Positions 25,365-47,293 of a stretch of DNA of 64,000 bases are shown piece by piece (position 1 is the first letter of the stretch; the number at the start of each line of letters is the position of its first letter). The notes under the pieces are model-generated. The model did no database searches, was not told the DNA's origin, and worked only from the letters and a program-made list of their open reading frames with translations. The DNA lies in assembly GCA_025642075.2 (NCBI GenBank), contig JAODUO010000481.1, positions 358,501 through 422,500 on the forward strand, in the 5' to 3' direction. The position numbers and the translations under genes were made by a program. The stretch is from Ridgeia piscesae (taxonomy: Eukaryota > Annelida > Polychaeta > Sabellida > Siboglinidae).

Positions 25365-25864
25365 TTGCTACATAGATAATAATATTATGTTAGTTTGAAG
25401 ACTAACGAATATTCATCTAAAAAAGTCAGGCCCAAATTCAGGAAGCAAGAGCCCATCCTTACTCGTGGCGTCATGTATATGCACGGTGTGAAGTTGCTTG
25501 AGGAACGAGTTGGGTTGATCCGGTTGAATTCATTCACGCGACATCTAGCGGAAAAAAAATCATTTGCTACATACAAAGCAGCAAGTTTGTTCTTTCAAAG
25601 TTGTATTACAAATACGTTTATTAATGTAACAGTTGTAATATTTTCATATATACATATTAATAAAAATGAAGTATCAGAATAAACGTAAATTCGAAACTAG
25701 ATACCAAATATGTATTAGAACCGTATAGAATCTCGTGTAGCGCCATTTTAAACTGGTAAACAAACTAACTTAGCAAGTTGCGTCTTGCAGCAGGAAAATT
25801 TTTTTGTCTCCTGGACGCTTTACGTATATGCCACGAACGTTGAGCGACACAAAAAATAGACAGA

Positions 25865-28800
25865 ATGAGTGTCGTGTTTAGGTATGTATTGGGTAATCAA
25901 AGACTATTTAAATTATATGTTTGTATTGTATTGTACGAGTTTTAGAAAAACGAAAGTCGCGTAAGTCCCCGTCACGAACTCGGAAAGCCCAGTGCCTGAA
26001 TGCTGCATTAATTGAATGTACAACACCTACTGACCTAGTCGTAATGATCCAATCGTAAAGTTGCAATACACCACTTAAATGCACAATTAATATAGACATT
26101 GGCGTTTTGTTGACGTTCAATACATTCTCGACCATGTGACTGGTGCATTCTGACAAATGTGCATTCCGACCATATCCCTGCGTAACCCGTTTAATTTATT
26201 CAAATAAGTGATAATTGAATGTTTACTCAATCATTCAAATTCAGTGGCAATGCTGGGCCATTCATTTGTTTATTGAAGTCTTACAACAGTAATATGAACA
26301 TAATTAATGCCTTTGCAAGTCATCAAGAATAATCAACTGTTATTGTTAACACAAATTTGAAATTATATGTGAGCGGCATAGATGCCATTTTAATTAAGTT
26401 TGTAACGTTGTATATTTTGTTACAATATTTGTGTTGAAATTTTGAACAAGCCACCTCCTATGACCACAGTGAACGTCTCAAGAAATTAATGATATTAAAT
26501 ACTCTATGAGGTGTTTTATATGATTCTCTTAAGCCCAACATGTTAGTACTTCGTTAGACATAGTAAGAGATACACAACAAATTAGGGAGACTCCACTATT
26601 TATATCTATGGAAGGCTCTAGGAAATTCTGGAGAAACAATTCAGTAAATGGATGTGCTTATGTGTTCAGGACAGACACAAATTCCGGGAAGCGGCGGCGG
26701 AGGCCAGAGTTATCAGAGGAACAGAAACAGGAGATACGGGATGCCTTTGACTTGTTCGACACAGATAAAGATGGAGCCATTGACTACCATGAACTTAAGG
26801 TCAATAACTTAAAAAGTTTGCATAAACAAATGTTTCGAGTATGGGTGAACATTAATTATACTAAGTGAAAGAGTAAACATTATGGTTGCATTGCTGGGGA
26901 GGGCAATATATCAGATATATTGATATGATACCTTTCTACCATAACAGATAGTAGTCGCTGCTGTACACATCTAGTTTTGACTGTTTATTACACCAATAAG
27001 TATATTTCAGTGATTTTATTTTTAAACTATCTTGTGTGACTAGTGTGGTGAACTTCAGGTGGCGATGAGGGCGCTGGGCTTTGACGTTCACAAGGCGGAC
27101 GTACTGAAGGTGCTGAAGGACTATGATAAAGAAGGCACTGCAAAAATCACATTTAGCGATTTCAGTGAAGTCAGTAAGTGACTGGTTATCTGCCTTGTAG
27201 CTGTGATAGATATGCATCAGCAATGTTTGTAAATTGATTGTCCTTAGCTAACTGTTAATACAGTGCCATAATTCCATTTAGGCATGTCAACATACCAAAT
27301 TGGTTTAAAGCATCGTAAATAAATTATAAAATACATACATTTTGAGTATTTGAAGATATTTGAGCATCATAACATTTTTAGTCTTAACAGTATATTAATA
27401 CCTGCAAGCTATCTGTGCTATGACTATAAGACATTGTGCTTAAGTATAAGACAGTGTTCAGCTATTCCTGATATCATGTCTTAATTAGGTATCTTTAAAC
27501 GTCCATCTAATCACTGATGTAAGAGAAAGACAAAATGGTTTATTTCTCCTGGAATGTTAGGAAATGGATGAAACATATACACATTCTATAATATTGACAG
27601 CTACCATTCCAAATATATTCTATTTTGAAAAGTAGCTGCAACATAAGCAGGCCTGCACAAATGTCACATTTACACCTACATTTTCTCATAGAATTTCTGA
27701 CAAAATTAAATAATTGTTTGGCCTAGCACAAAGAACTGTCCATGGTTTTTGAAATAGCTGTACAACAGTTAACATTTGTTAGTATATTTTGAAACAATAG
27801 AACAATATGACTGCAATTTGAGTAGGTTTTGTCACAGAAGTCACCAATATGCTGTTTTATTGAGAGTATTGGATGTGCGTAACTTCTGTGATATAAATCA
27901 TGACATCTGTGTTGAGTAGCTCCACCAGCATAAAACTAAAATAAAAAGTTGTTAACTATTTGTTTACCAACATAACACTATTAAAATCAAGTTGTTAAAT
28001 CTTGATTTCAGTGTATTTATGTTCACATGTGTTCTAGTGACAGACATGTATCTGGCAAGAGATCCCAGAGAGTCCATCATGAAGGCCTTCCAATTGTTTG
28101 ATGATGATGGCACGGGAAAGATCAGTCTCCGCAAACTGAGACGCGTTGCGAGGTAAATTAATTGCAACAGTCAACAGACCATGGTTCCTGGTGAACACTG
28201 TATTGAGACTGTTGTCTTCTGAGGTGTGTTTCCGAAGTTATGTTAGGAAAATGTATGTACATAGGATCGTCCTTGGCTGATTCGCTCAAAGGTGCATTTT
28301 ATATGAAAACAGCAGCAATAAAGAATGTCCCAGTCTGTCTAATGTTGGTCATGAATGCAGAGTGACTGTTTTGTTTACCAGATGAAATATATTTTGGCAC
28401 CCACGTGTCTTCAGAATAGATTCAGTGGTTTGTGCAAACTAACATAAGAAAGAGTTGTATTGTACTGATACATGTAATATGGGAACTTAATAGTAATAAT
28501 TAATCATATCTTGTTTACATACTGTCAGGCTGTTCTAGATCCATGCATTGTTACTTACTTGAAAGAAGACGGTAGTAGAATGATATGATATCTCAGTCAT
28601 TTTAACCACCATAGCATAACATCACAGCTGTAATTAGACGTGGAATTTGAATATTGTTTAGCATAAAACATCTTCCCAGGAGGTTGACAGTGCAGAGTAC
28701 ATTGTATGTTAGTTCACAGGCAGTCAGTAAGACTCCTCATGCCTTTGTCTGTTCCAGAGAGCTGGGAGAGGCGATGACAGACGAGGAACTCAAGGGAATG

Positions 28801-29579
28801 ATAGACGAGTTTGATCTTGACGGCGATGGTGAAAGTTAGTATCTATTTTTGCCAGAATAAGTTTTTCACATATACAAAAGCTGCATACTTAAACATTTTT
28901 TTTCACTGAATCTGGTTTTGATTGCATAATTGTTTAGCTCCTTGTAATTGCTATTCAGATGACATTTTCATTCCTTCTCTGTGGTATGAGTCTGGCACTG
29001 ATGGGCCAGGCACGTGTAACATATACCTCTAGTTGAACGTTTGTTGTTAATTCTTGTATCGTGCATTCTCCTGTTCCAGCAAATAAATAATTAGAAAGAT
29101 TAGCTTGATCCAAGTTTTGAAAGGGATGTATCCAGTTTAGCATTTTATAATAGAGATTCCGCTTTACCGATTACATTGGTTCAGACATGTTTGATTGAAA
29201 GTAATAGTGACAAGTGCCCATGGGCATGTATGCCTTGACATGCACTATTACAGCACATTGGGAAATAATCATTGATCTTTTTTTTTTAAATTAAGAAAAC
29301 ATGTAAGCTCCCCAAAATACAATATTGCAAATTTGGCTATTGTATTAGCCTTAGCTTTAGAAGTAATACCATAAATGTGTGACTTCCTGCATGAGGTCTG
29401 GTTCCGGATTGGTTATTGTTTTAAAAAGAAACCCATTCAGGTTAAACTAAAACGTTAAAACACTGACAATTTCATAACTCTGTTACATCGTTATGGTAGC
29501 AAATTAATAATGGGAAGTTTGTTGTTCTGTTGCAGTTAACGAAGAGGAATTCATTGCAATCATGACGGGAGAGACGTAA
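25865..29579 (+). CDS. CETN3: Centrin-3, 165 aa
   Basis: Six coding exons: 25865-25881, 26670-26799, 27059-27173, 28038-28152, 28758-28834 and 29536-29579. The phases agree and the total is 498 nt. Exon 1 contributes only MSVVF plus two bases. An in-frame ATG at 26608 gives a longer open frame, but a good acceptor TGTGTTCAG at 26661-26669 and the MSxxxR start argue for the 17-nt exon. The protein has four EF-hands: loop 1 [12 protein letters not shown] and loop 4 DLDGDGEINEEE are canonical, while loops 2 ([12 protein letters not shown]) and 3 ([12 protein letters not shown]) are degenerate. It matches human centrin-3 from memory ([29 protein letters not shown]). Family role: calcium-binding protein of centrioles and basal bodies, acting in centrosome duplication. 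The donor of exon 2 (AAG|GTCAAT) is weak. Confidence 0.95.
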
Positions 29580-30280
29580 AAAAGACCTGTGAAACAGACA
29601 AAGACTGTAAATAACTGACCGCTTATGTTTTATACGAGTGTTTTCTTTTGTTGAACACTATGTTAGCCACTGTGCCAAACTGTTTCCACGCACACAGTAT
29701 AAACGTTTGAACCGTGCCTCTACTGCTATAGCAGTAGTGTTTAGAAGGCACTTTGCGTATGACTTGCACACCTTTAGACTGCTGACTTTGTATAGAACGT
29801 GTATTAAATGTACATTTTTATACAGAAATGTTGAAGCGTTTTTGGTGCTGTTACATAGGTCTCTCTACAGTAACGTAATCGATCTCAACTCCATCTTGGG
29901 TCTGTTACCTGTATGGGATAAATACCATGCATTCCAATATAGTTTGTTGACAATTTCATAATAATTATGATTTTGATGAAGCCATTTCTTCGTCATAGTT
30001 ATAAGTGCATGATTCCACACTGGAAGAATGTTGCACTGTTGTGACTATGCACATCGTCAGTGTTAGTGAACCGTTCACGTGCATGTAAATAACACATTAC
30101 TTGTTAGATGTGTTGTGATGTCCACAAACGGTATTTAAGGCAGGCAGTGTTAACTAATCACGGCGGTGTCACAGTGCTAACCGCATATACTTGCTATGTG
30201 CATCGTGACACATTTGTTGCGCTGCACAGACCGCTGGAGTGACGTTCGGCGCGGAAGTTGCACACTTGTCTCAATGCAGG
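29580..30280. other. Convergent 3' intergenic region (centrin-3 / Rieske gene)
   Basis: A 0.7-kb stretch between two stop codons facing each other. It presumably holds both 3' UTRs. An open frame of 107 codons at 29638-29961 has no recognisable domain and starts 60 nt after the centrin stop. Only a weak plus-strand ATTAAA (29803-29808) was seen as a poly(A) signal. Confidence 0.5.
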
Positions 30281-31506
30281 TCACGAGAACGGGTCTGTTG
30301 AGAGGTCGCACTTGTACATCACGTACACCTGCGAGTCTTCCACCTTAACTTGAAAGACTTCTTGCTGCAACGCAACATTATAATAATTCGTAGATTAAAG
30401 TGACAAATGAGCTGGGCTTGTTGGTCAAGTTTGAATGATTGTTGATTCAACATTGTGATGTTCTTTACACAATGACAAATGCACGTCTTTTACACCGTGC
30501 GTTATGTCACTGAACTATCACTGGATTTAGCTAAAATTGTTCTTTTTATTAAGCTTTGTGAATTGTGTATGAAAAAAATATGGATTATAATCTGATTTGT
30601 TTCGCTATGAAAATATCAAATTATTCCGGTCACATCATCATAATCAAACAATAGATGACATAAGTCAAATACTAACGAGTGGTATTACTATTCCATCATA
30701 ATTTCAGCGATTCATTTCCTACATGGACCCGCTGTACACCGTCGGCGGTTTGAGGACAGTAGAGCTGTACACACCCGTATGCCGAGGTCATTCTGGCCGG
30801 TGCGTACGTCGAATGTGTATCCATGCCACGGACACACCACGTGAAGTTTGTCGCCGAAGTCTTCGATGTCCCCTTGATACAGCGGACCGCCTGCACAGAG
30901 CAGTCTTTAAGATAAATAAAGATATTTATACACTGAACGAAAGAGAGGCACAGGCAAATACATGGAAAGAACATTGTGGTAACGCTGTTAATTTGTGCCC
31001 CAATAAAAAGAAAATGAGCTAAGAACACGAACAGCACGGCATTGCACAGATATGACAAGTTGAGCTATTTATTTGGCATAAACATGCTTTGCCACACAAT
31101 AATGGGCCACGTTTACCATGATACAGGCACAACATCTGACCGAGACCAACTCTTCAAGATGTGTCAGTTGAGAAAACTGAATGCTACCACCACTTTGTAC
31201 TGGTACATACACACACGAGTATACCATGTGTACGACACTGTATCAGTATGGGAACAGCGCGACGCTCGCCCATATGTAAACGCAAAGATGCACATATGTG
31301 ACCGTAACGATACTCACCCAGATGTGAACGCAACGACACTCACCCATATGTGAACACCACGCCTCCATGGCGTAGAACGAGCCCTGGACACACACGAGCA
31401 CGAGATCGTCGCTCTTGCCGTGTCTCGCGTACAGACGTCGACAGGTGAGACTGGACAAGGCCGCCTCCTGCCCCACCAGCCTCCAGTCGCCGACAGCCGC
31501 AGCCAT
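30281..31506 (-). CDS. Rieske-type [2Fe-2S] domain protein, 120 aa
   Basis: Three exons: 31506-31344, 30890-30775 and 30364-30281. Phases agree and the total is 363 nt. The cluster ligands are visible as Cys51-x-His53 in AWCSHMGGPLYQGDIEDF and Cys74-x2-His77 in VVCPWHGYTFDVRTG, the two-His/two-Cys Rieske pattern. The C-terminal exon supplies the last strand (VFQVKVEDSQVYVMY). There is no signal peptide or membrane segment, so it is a soluble single-domain Rieske protein comparable to vertebrate RFESD and to bacterial Rieske ferredoxins. The electron partner is unknown. The exon 2 donor (ATACGG|GTGTGT) was chosen because it joins in frame and gives a normal Rieske spacing. An overlapping frame after 30790 is the main source of doubt. 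Confidence 0.82.
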
Positions 31507-31508
31507 TG

Positions 31509-31568
31509 TCAGCGCCGTCTCTGCCGTCCACAGCAACGGTCACCGCAGGAAACACCCGTGGCGGCCAT
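31509..31568 (-). promoter_or_regulatory. Upstream ORF in the Rieske gene leader (19 codons)
   Basis: An ATG in good context (ATATGGCC) opens a 19-codon frame whose TGA ends 2 nt before the main start (TGACAATGG). Whether it lies within the transcript depends on the unmapped start site. The ATGGCCGCC core also resembles a YY1 site. Confidence 0.4.
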
Positions 31569-33158
31569 ATTGCATAGCAATTACGACACTTGGTTTATCG
31601 CTAATTAACGAATGCACAAGTGCCGATAGCGCAATGACACTAACCACGACGCGGAGGTCAAGTCGATGCCGCGATGCGATGACCGCTGACAATAACGGTG
31701 ACGGCGTTGCATTAATCGACTTCGTGGAAGAGGTTAGCGAGATCGATGACGGGTGTCGTAGGACTTTGTAGCGGTCGATCATAGCACATTGTCAACGCTG
31801 AAACGTATTGCATTACCGTTGGGATAAACTGAGGCGGTCAGTTCCTCATTTTAAAATGTAGACAAGGATATAATCTACGTTCTTAATCGACGTGTAGAAA
31901 AATGCATGTTAAAATCGCATTTAATCTAAAACGAGTTCCCAACAGAGTGGCGCCGAAATAGTTAAACTGTAAAGAAAACATAGATTCTACCGTTTTAGCA
32001 ATATTCCATTTGTCGAGGCCGTCGTTCGCGTGGTTCTCACCTTCACGTATAGACAACTGATTCAGCGAACTTCCGGCTAATAATCACCACCTCTCGGTGA
32101 TTCTAGGTATGGTCTCCATCCACATTCTAACACGGTGAACTTATCGGTGTCCGTCATAATGTCATTCAAACCAATGTACATTTAATTGTAAGATTACCAC
32201 ATGCATTTTGCTGTCAAACGCGATAAACAGCAAATATTAATTGAACAATAAATCTGTTCGTACGCAAATTCGCGGTCGATAGAGTAGGGCAATCTGTGAA
32301 ATGTTGGTACCAATTTGACCTCAACGATTACGTAAATCTATGTACACGTTAGTTACCAAATTTTTTTTATACGTGTAGACTAACAGAAATGCTTTAGATA
32401 AGGCCCCATGCAACGGTAACGATGGGAAAACAAGAATGCTCGCTGAAGATTTTGACAGAGACGGAAACATCGTGGGACACGTTATTGTGTGTTGTTTGAT
32501 GATAATGCACTCACGTGTAAACATTTTATTCAACACACGGTTTATAGTTTGTATGTAAATTTATTTTTCATACAGAACCGGCAATGACTGAGAACATTAC
32601 GGCACACAAACTTATTGACACGCCAATGCAATAGACACAAAACTATGCGTGTTTTTTCTGGATACGGATACAATACAACGTAACTCTGTAAAAGTACAAC
32701 TGGGCTAAAACAAAATGATCAACAGTTTTAATATGATCACGCATGACCGTAAATAGACGTATAGAGCAAACAATTGTAGATCATAAAACATGCTGTCGAC
32801 AAAACTGTAAAATTTATTCTAAGAAACATTCATGCAACATATACTATATGTCGCTGTGAACATACAGTAGTCATGAATGACTTGAACATTAGGTTTATTT
32901 TAGTAATGCTGACGACTGAACGTTCTTGTCCAACCTCCCGGTGTTTTAGTTCGAGGAGGACATAGCGTCTTATAAGTAGCATGACGTAAGTTATTTCCCT
33001 TCAACAGTACAGCAGCACACCCTACTGGGCAACTGCACTGTATTGTTGAATACACTGTCATTCGTTGCTGGTTGGGATACTATGAACCGACACGCATACG
33101 ACCGTAAGCATTCTAGTAACAAAACTGAAATAGGTATTTAGGAAACGTTTTTCTTTGA
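31569..33158. other. Intergenic region between the Rieske gene start and the HDHD2 3' end
   Basis: No coding sequence or repeat recognised. It is AT-rich and should contain the Rieske promoter and the HDHD2 3' UTR. Confidence 0.5.
32894..32899 (-). terminator. Candidate HDHD2 poly(A) signal
   Basis: Minus-strand AATAAA 260 nt past the stop codon. It is the nearest such hexamer I saw; others lie at 32813-32818 and 32525-32530. Confidence 0.4.
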
Positions 33159-41710
<8,552 letters not shown>

Positions 41711-42261
41711 GTCTGTTTAATCTAGAACAGTAATGTTTGACATTGAGCAGATGGCATAATGATAATAACATACAAATACACACGTCTACATACCCACGCA
41801 CCCAAGTATAAACAAAATTCGTGCATTTACACACACCGACACAGTGGGTCAGTGCACACAGTGACACACGCTGAGCACACCGTGCTCACAAACACTGACA
41901 GTGCACATTAACACACTTTTAAACATTGACAGGGACTAGACCTAAGTTAAACAAATACAATAACTTTATCTAATTTAATACTACTATTCGTTACTTACTC
42001 GGCACTGACGACATCTATATTTAAGTCGATTAAACTAAGTCCCTTCTCCCTAGTTGAACTCCGGCGATAAAAGGGGAAGTAACATTTGTGCTGTAAACAT
42101 AAGTAAACTTTTCGTGTTAGTCAAGCAGAATTCATAGTTGTAAACCCCCCAAGTCATGCATACTGCAGTGACAACAATGGGACTGTGCCACCTATAAATT
42201 AAAACCACGCAAGTTGCCCAACTGGAGCGAGGTCGAGGAGGATCTTATAACGTCATGTTAC

Positions 42262-42306
42262 GCAGTAGGTGGCAGCACAGTGCCACTAGGTGCTGCCGCC
42301 TACTGG
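42262..42306. promoter_or_regulatory. Inverted pair of CTCF-like motifs / hairpin upstream of HDHD2
   Basis: Arms CAGTAGGTGGCAGCA and TGCTGCCGCCTACTG pair at 14 of 15 positions around a 13-nt loop. The left arm reads GCAGTAGGTGGCAG and the right arm, on the minus strand, CCAGTAGGCGGCAG. Each fits CCASYAGRKGGCRS at 13 of 14 positions. The motifs face each other about 560 bp upstream of the HDHD2 start. Confidence 0.4.
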
Positions 42307-42860
42307 TATAGTTGCTATAAAAACTGTCAGTTCGTACCAGGTTAGAGAGTAATAGAGCCTAGATATTATACGCTTGACCTATGTCTGTTATTACTGACAG
42401 CAGAACGAAATTAATATTGGTTGGTCTGAGCTGGAGCTGCAGGCCTCAGGACCAGTCTGCAGTGACGTCTGTAGGTTTTGTAACCTCCCCAATACCCAAC
42501 ACACAACAAGTTCAATTGGAACCCGCAACCTGCAAGCTCACCAACAACTCACCTGATCTCCGAAAATACTCGAATTGCACCCCCATGAGGCTTTTCGAAA
42601 ACTTCGATTTGCACCTCCTTTGAGACTCGCCAATAACTCTCCACCAGGTTCAAATGTACTGGCGGAGAAACCATTTAAATGTGCACCAAAGAAATTCCTG
42701 TTGTGCCATTGCCCCCCTCTCCCACTCCCGTTCCCGCGTTATCACGAGCTAGCGATACTATTACGAATCGAGAAAAGGGAGAAACATCTCAATCTACTGA
42801 GTTATTATGATTGTTTTTAAAGACCTTGTGAATAGTCTTTTTAGTTTTGTTGAAACGTCG

Positions 42861-45738
42861 TATAGGGGAGACCGGGGCTAGTTGTAACACGGGTAAGTTG
42901 TAACAGAGGGCTTGCAGACAAAACTGCTAATGCAAATTAATCAGCAATGCGACAGCCTCTTTACCAATAGGGCTTGTAAGTGGGTCACGATACATGGCGA
43001 GACTCCGCGCGACTGGAGCTGATTGGGGGCTGGACACAAGAATACTAACGATGGATGACAGTGGTAGCTTCCGACTGATGAATACTAGGAAAATCAGGTC
43101 TTAAATATTTTGTGTTATACCTTTCTTATCTTAAATGTCAGATTTAATATTGAGTTTACCACACTATCATAGACATATAGCGATTTACGTAGTGCAAGAT
43201 ACTAGATACAAGATACAAGAAGCTTTATTTAACGTCGGTTTACCTGTGAATTTGATAACATTAGCTCATCTGAGCGATTTTCCGACAAACAAGTGTAAAG
43301 CAACGAGGCAAAGTATACAGAGTATTTAAAATGACAGCAATAAAACATAAAATACGTGTAATGAGTACAAAATAAATAATACATGCATGTATAATAATAA
43401 TATGTTTATTTTTTCACTTTGGGCAATCACAGCGATTGAAAATGGTACATAAAACATGCAAAGTATATTAGTTAAAATAAAGTAAAATAATATATAATTT
43501 AAGACATTAGCGTAAGTTAAAATGTAGAGAATATATGATATGTATAAAAATATAAAACTAATTTAAATAATTTAAGACATTAAAACATATTTCCGTGATT
43601 ATTTGACTAAACTTATAAAAAAAACCTTTAAAACATTAAAATAAATAGAAGAAATTAAGACTTTACAATATTTTACACTTATCCATATTGCATGTATACA
43701 ATGAAGGCTATATTCATAATATTGGCATGGCGACAAACATGTTAGCTGTTTACCTGCATGTTAATAAACACGATTTTAGGCCGTATGTGTCTTTTACGGG
43801 ATTTGCATTTTACATTGCTGTACGTTGTGGTTTCGATAAGCACTTATATCTGAAAAGTTGTCTAAACGCACACAATCATAACACATCTATACGTTTGCCC
43901 CAAACACGTTGTACTGCGCCATAAATGGCACTCTTCATTATTAGTCAAGATTGCCAAACACAAGTAGTACTTCACTACTTGCCGCTAATGCCATGGCAAC
44001 CACCATAATAATCGATTTAAATTAATGATTTCCGTGATCATTATTACCGCCAAAGTGTTCCATTGCTTCTGCTTGTAATAATCCTTCGGACAATATAACT
44101 GAAACACGCTATGGGAACAGTTCGATTATTACAAACGAAAACAAAACAAAGTCTTATATGTTAACATGGAGAATATGGATTTCCTGCCCCCAACTGCCCC
44201 AGTCTCGTTTTCGCGCGCGAAACTTACACGCCCTATAGAGTTGAGTATGTCTCGTGTAAAATCACGTCAATCCGTCGACCCGTCATCGAGTGACGTCACT
44301 TTAAAGAAAAATGATACTATTTTCGACTTATTCTATGCCTATAAAAATTAAGCGTGCGTGTATCCACAATTCATGTTTTTCTTCTGTATCGCTGATAGAC
44401 GTGATTATGAGTATAGTGTTGTAGATGTTACATAAACCATTAAACAGGATTTGAAATATGTTTTTGACAAATGCGTGTTTTGTGAGCGAGGCGGTGTCGG
44501 GGCAAGTTGTAACGTTCATGATCATCGCGTTCAAATTGCAACACTGTTACAACATGCCCCCACGGTCTTTGTTTTCATGAGTGACCTTTAAATTAAAGAC
44601 CATCATGTTTTTGGTCGCATGGTTGATCCAGCATAATTATAGATGCCTACTAATTAATACAATTGCAGTTATATATTCTTCTACACGCACGGCATGACAT
44701 ACATCATTTTGCGGGGATGGGGCAGTTTGAACATTCATCGTTTGATGGTGACCATATGTTTATCCTTCATTTTTACCTAATGCACCATTCGATAGCACCC
44801 TGGCGTCGCCAGTATTTACAAGGAGACAACATGCTTTATGATTTCTAAAGGTGTATCTTAGCTGACAGCTCCATGTCATATATCGTTGTGGAGGATAAAG
44901 TATTCTTTCACATAGTTTGTACATTTTTCGTAGAAAATGAGAAGATGCAGTCATTGTAACTTCACGACGTTAGCAGCGCTCTACAAAAGTTGAATATTCT
45001 TCCGTCATTTCACCCTTAGCACAGCAGGTAAGAGGTACACACCGTACCTCATTTTGACGGGAGAGTACAAGTTTAAAAAACATGACGAGGCCATTTTGTA
45101 AATAAATGAAGTAAATGTGCCACTGCTGTTATTATTTAGATATTACGATGACGCGCACGGTGTGACTGCGCACACTTGTTTGACTTTGGATTCACGCTGG
45201 GTAATTCTACGACACGACTCGCTGGGTTACGAGATGTAGACTTTCAAATGGCTTAACATTTTGGTGTGGGGCATTTAAACTCCTAACGAAAGGCAGTTTT
45301 TGGTGTGTCCTATTTGTGTCACCTGTGCGAACTGTACAGAGAGTAGGTATATAATTCGATGGCATGTCTACACATTTTGTATATTCACAATAACTGCTAA
45401 ATTAGATCACGTTTTTACATATCTGAATGTTTGTTTGAGCAGTTACAAATTATACTCTACAGGTCATTGAAATTGCATGTTTTCGTAATTCAAAAGGTGT
45501 AAAAGTATTAAAAAGGTGACTTTCTACACAACATCGACTACATTATGTGATTGTATGTTATGGTTTATATCGTTATTGTCAAGTAAGAAGCTACTTGTGA
45601 AGCCTAAATGTATAGAGAAATTTTACCAACTATGTAATTTTCTATATTATTACAATTAGCACCAATGCTAAACATGCACAATTTACCCCGAAGGCAGGTA
45701 CAACTTGCCCCGTATCGGGGTAAATCGTAACACTTTAG
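42861..45738. repeat. Cluster of GGGGCAAGTTGTAAC motifs, probable degraded transposon
   Basis: Related strings occur at 42872 (GGGGCTAGTTGTAACAC), 42892, 44492 (GGGGCAAGTTGTAAC), 44543 (inverted, GTTACAACATGCCCCC), 45701 (inverted, TACAACTTGCCCC) and 45718. Direct and inverted copies over 2.9 kb suggest one or more elements with such termini. The borders are not resolved. Confidence 0.4.
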
Positions 45739-45758
45739 TAAGACACTTCATATAATTC

Positions 45759-45761
<3 letters not shown>

Positions 45762-45842
<81 letters not shown>
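45762..45842. repeat. (TA)n microsatellite
   Basis: About 40 uninterrupted TA copies. Confidence 0.9.
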
Positions 45843-45844
<2 letters not shown>

Positions 45845-46907
45845 ACGCATGTAATGCGCCGGGCACTGAATTATGTCATAATTATCTGCAAGAGATATGT
45901 GGGGACCCTTTGGCCTGAAAAAGGTACTAATCGGCTGTTAAACATGGTCATCTGCGTCTCATAATTGATGTACCCAGGTTGCTTAGCAAACACCTTAAAA
46001 CGATTGCACGAAAGCATGCTTTTCGTCGCATATTTTGTTTAAATTATGGTTTCAGAAGAATTATCTTTATGACAGGAGGAGATGTCAAGCTGCAGTAGTA
46101 ATGAAATTCATACATTTAACCGCCATCAACATTCTTGGCAAAGGCAAAACTTGACGGAGTTTTCGCACATATTTCCTTTGTTTCGTAAGCAAATCGCGAT
46201 GTACTGCATGGACACATCAGTCAACGCAACCATCTCGGCAATCGTTGCTGGCCTCATCGCAGTAAATGTCACCACAAGTCACTGTGTGTGGTTTATGTTT
46301 TAATGTGGACAGGTTTGGTGCTGCATATGAAATTGTAATGTGCTGTCACACGTGCGGCGACCAGAAAGTCACACGTCTGCGAAATAAAGCTAACGAATAG
46401 GCGATTCGATTGGTGTCATTACATATTATCGATTGACAGGACAAGAAATACATTGACCAATCGCATTGCATCGCTGATTACCGGTATTGTCTTTCGTGAC
46501 ACAGCGGGGGGTCCATACTCATGGGATATCAGATGACCGAACTGGGATTGCATGTCTTCTGACTCAGTTATTGTGTGACTACAATTTGACAGCACAACAC
46601 AATTGAATAGACTCTGGGAGGTAATCATCTCCGGTATCACAACCCACATAAGTAAGAAGGTAGGTAAGTTCATATTTAACCCAGTGTTGATTAAATTTCA
46701 GGCAATTCCATGTGCGCGTGCAAATTCATGTGTGGTTGTGGGTTAGATATACATAGTTATGCGCTGTATACGTTCCTTAGGACTGTCAACATCTACCCAT
46801 ACATCACTCCATAGCGTACGTATATACGTTCACTCACCATTTCGATTTCTCTTGTAAACATTTAGCAACGTGGCAATTACTGCTCGCAGCATATTCGCCC
46901 ACGTACA

Positions 46908-46946
<39 letters not shown>
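46908..46946. repeat. (TA)n microsatellite
   Basis: About 19 TA copies. Confidence 0.85.
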
Positions 46947-46950
<4 letters not shown>

Positions 46951-47043
46951 CTACGCAACAGTCCATAGCCCAGGATTCATTTATACAGATGAGTGAATTA
47001 AATTGCCTAATCTTCCAAACGATAGCAAGAACGTTCGAGTAGA

Positions 47044-47045
<2 letters not shown>

Positions 47046-47111
<66 letters not shown>

Positions 47112-47144
47112 CTCTTTCTCTTCTTCTTCTGTCTGTCTTCTCTG

Positions 47145-47191
<47 letters not shown>

Positions 47192-47199
47192 ATTATATA

Positions 47200-47234
<35 letters not shown>

Positions 47235-47235
47235 C

Positions 47236-47292
<57 letters not shown>
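47046..47292. repeat. (CT)n followed by (TA)n tract
   Basis: Two CT runs separated by a CTT-rich segment, then long TA runs. It lies about 0.8 kb upstream of the calpain start. The polypurine/polypyrimidine part could form unusual DNA structure. Confidence 0.85.

Positions 47293-47293
<1 letters not shown>

Larger units (their letters stand above)
23310..25864. other. Divergent intergenic region between the ASB-like gene and centrin-3
   Basis: No coding sequence recognised. This 2.55-kb stretch must hold both promoters. It contains two inverted-repeat elements (24849-25114 and 25201-25364) in its centrin-proximal half. The rest is AT-rich unique-looking DNA. Confidence 0.6.

Noticed and set aside
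26608..26669. N-terminal extension of centrin-3 from the ATG at 26608
   Set aside because: A good acceptor ends at 26669, and a 17-nt exon at 25865 gives a centrin-3-like MSVVFR start with matching phase. An unspliced start remains a minor alternative.
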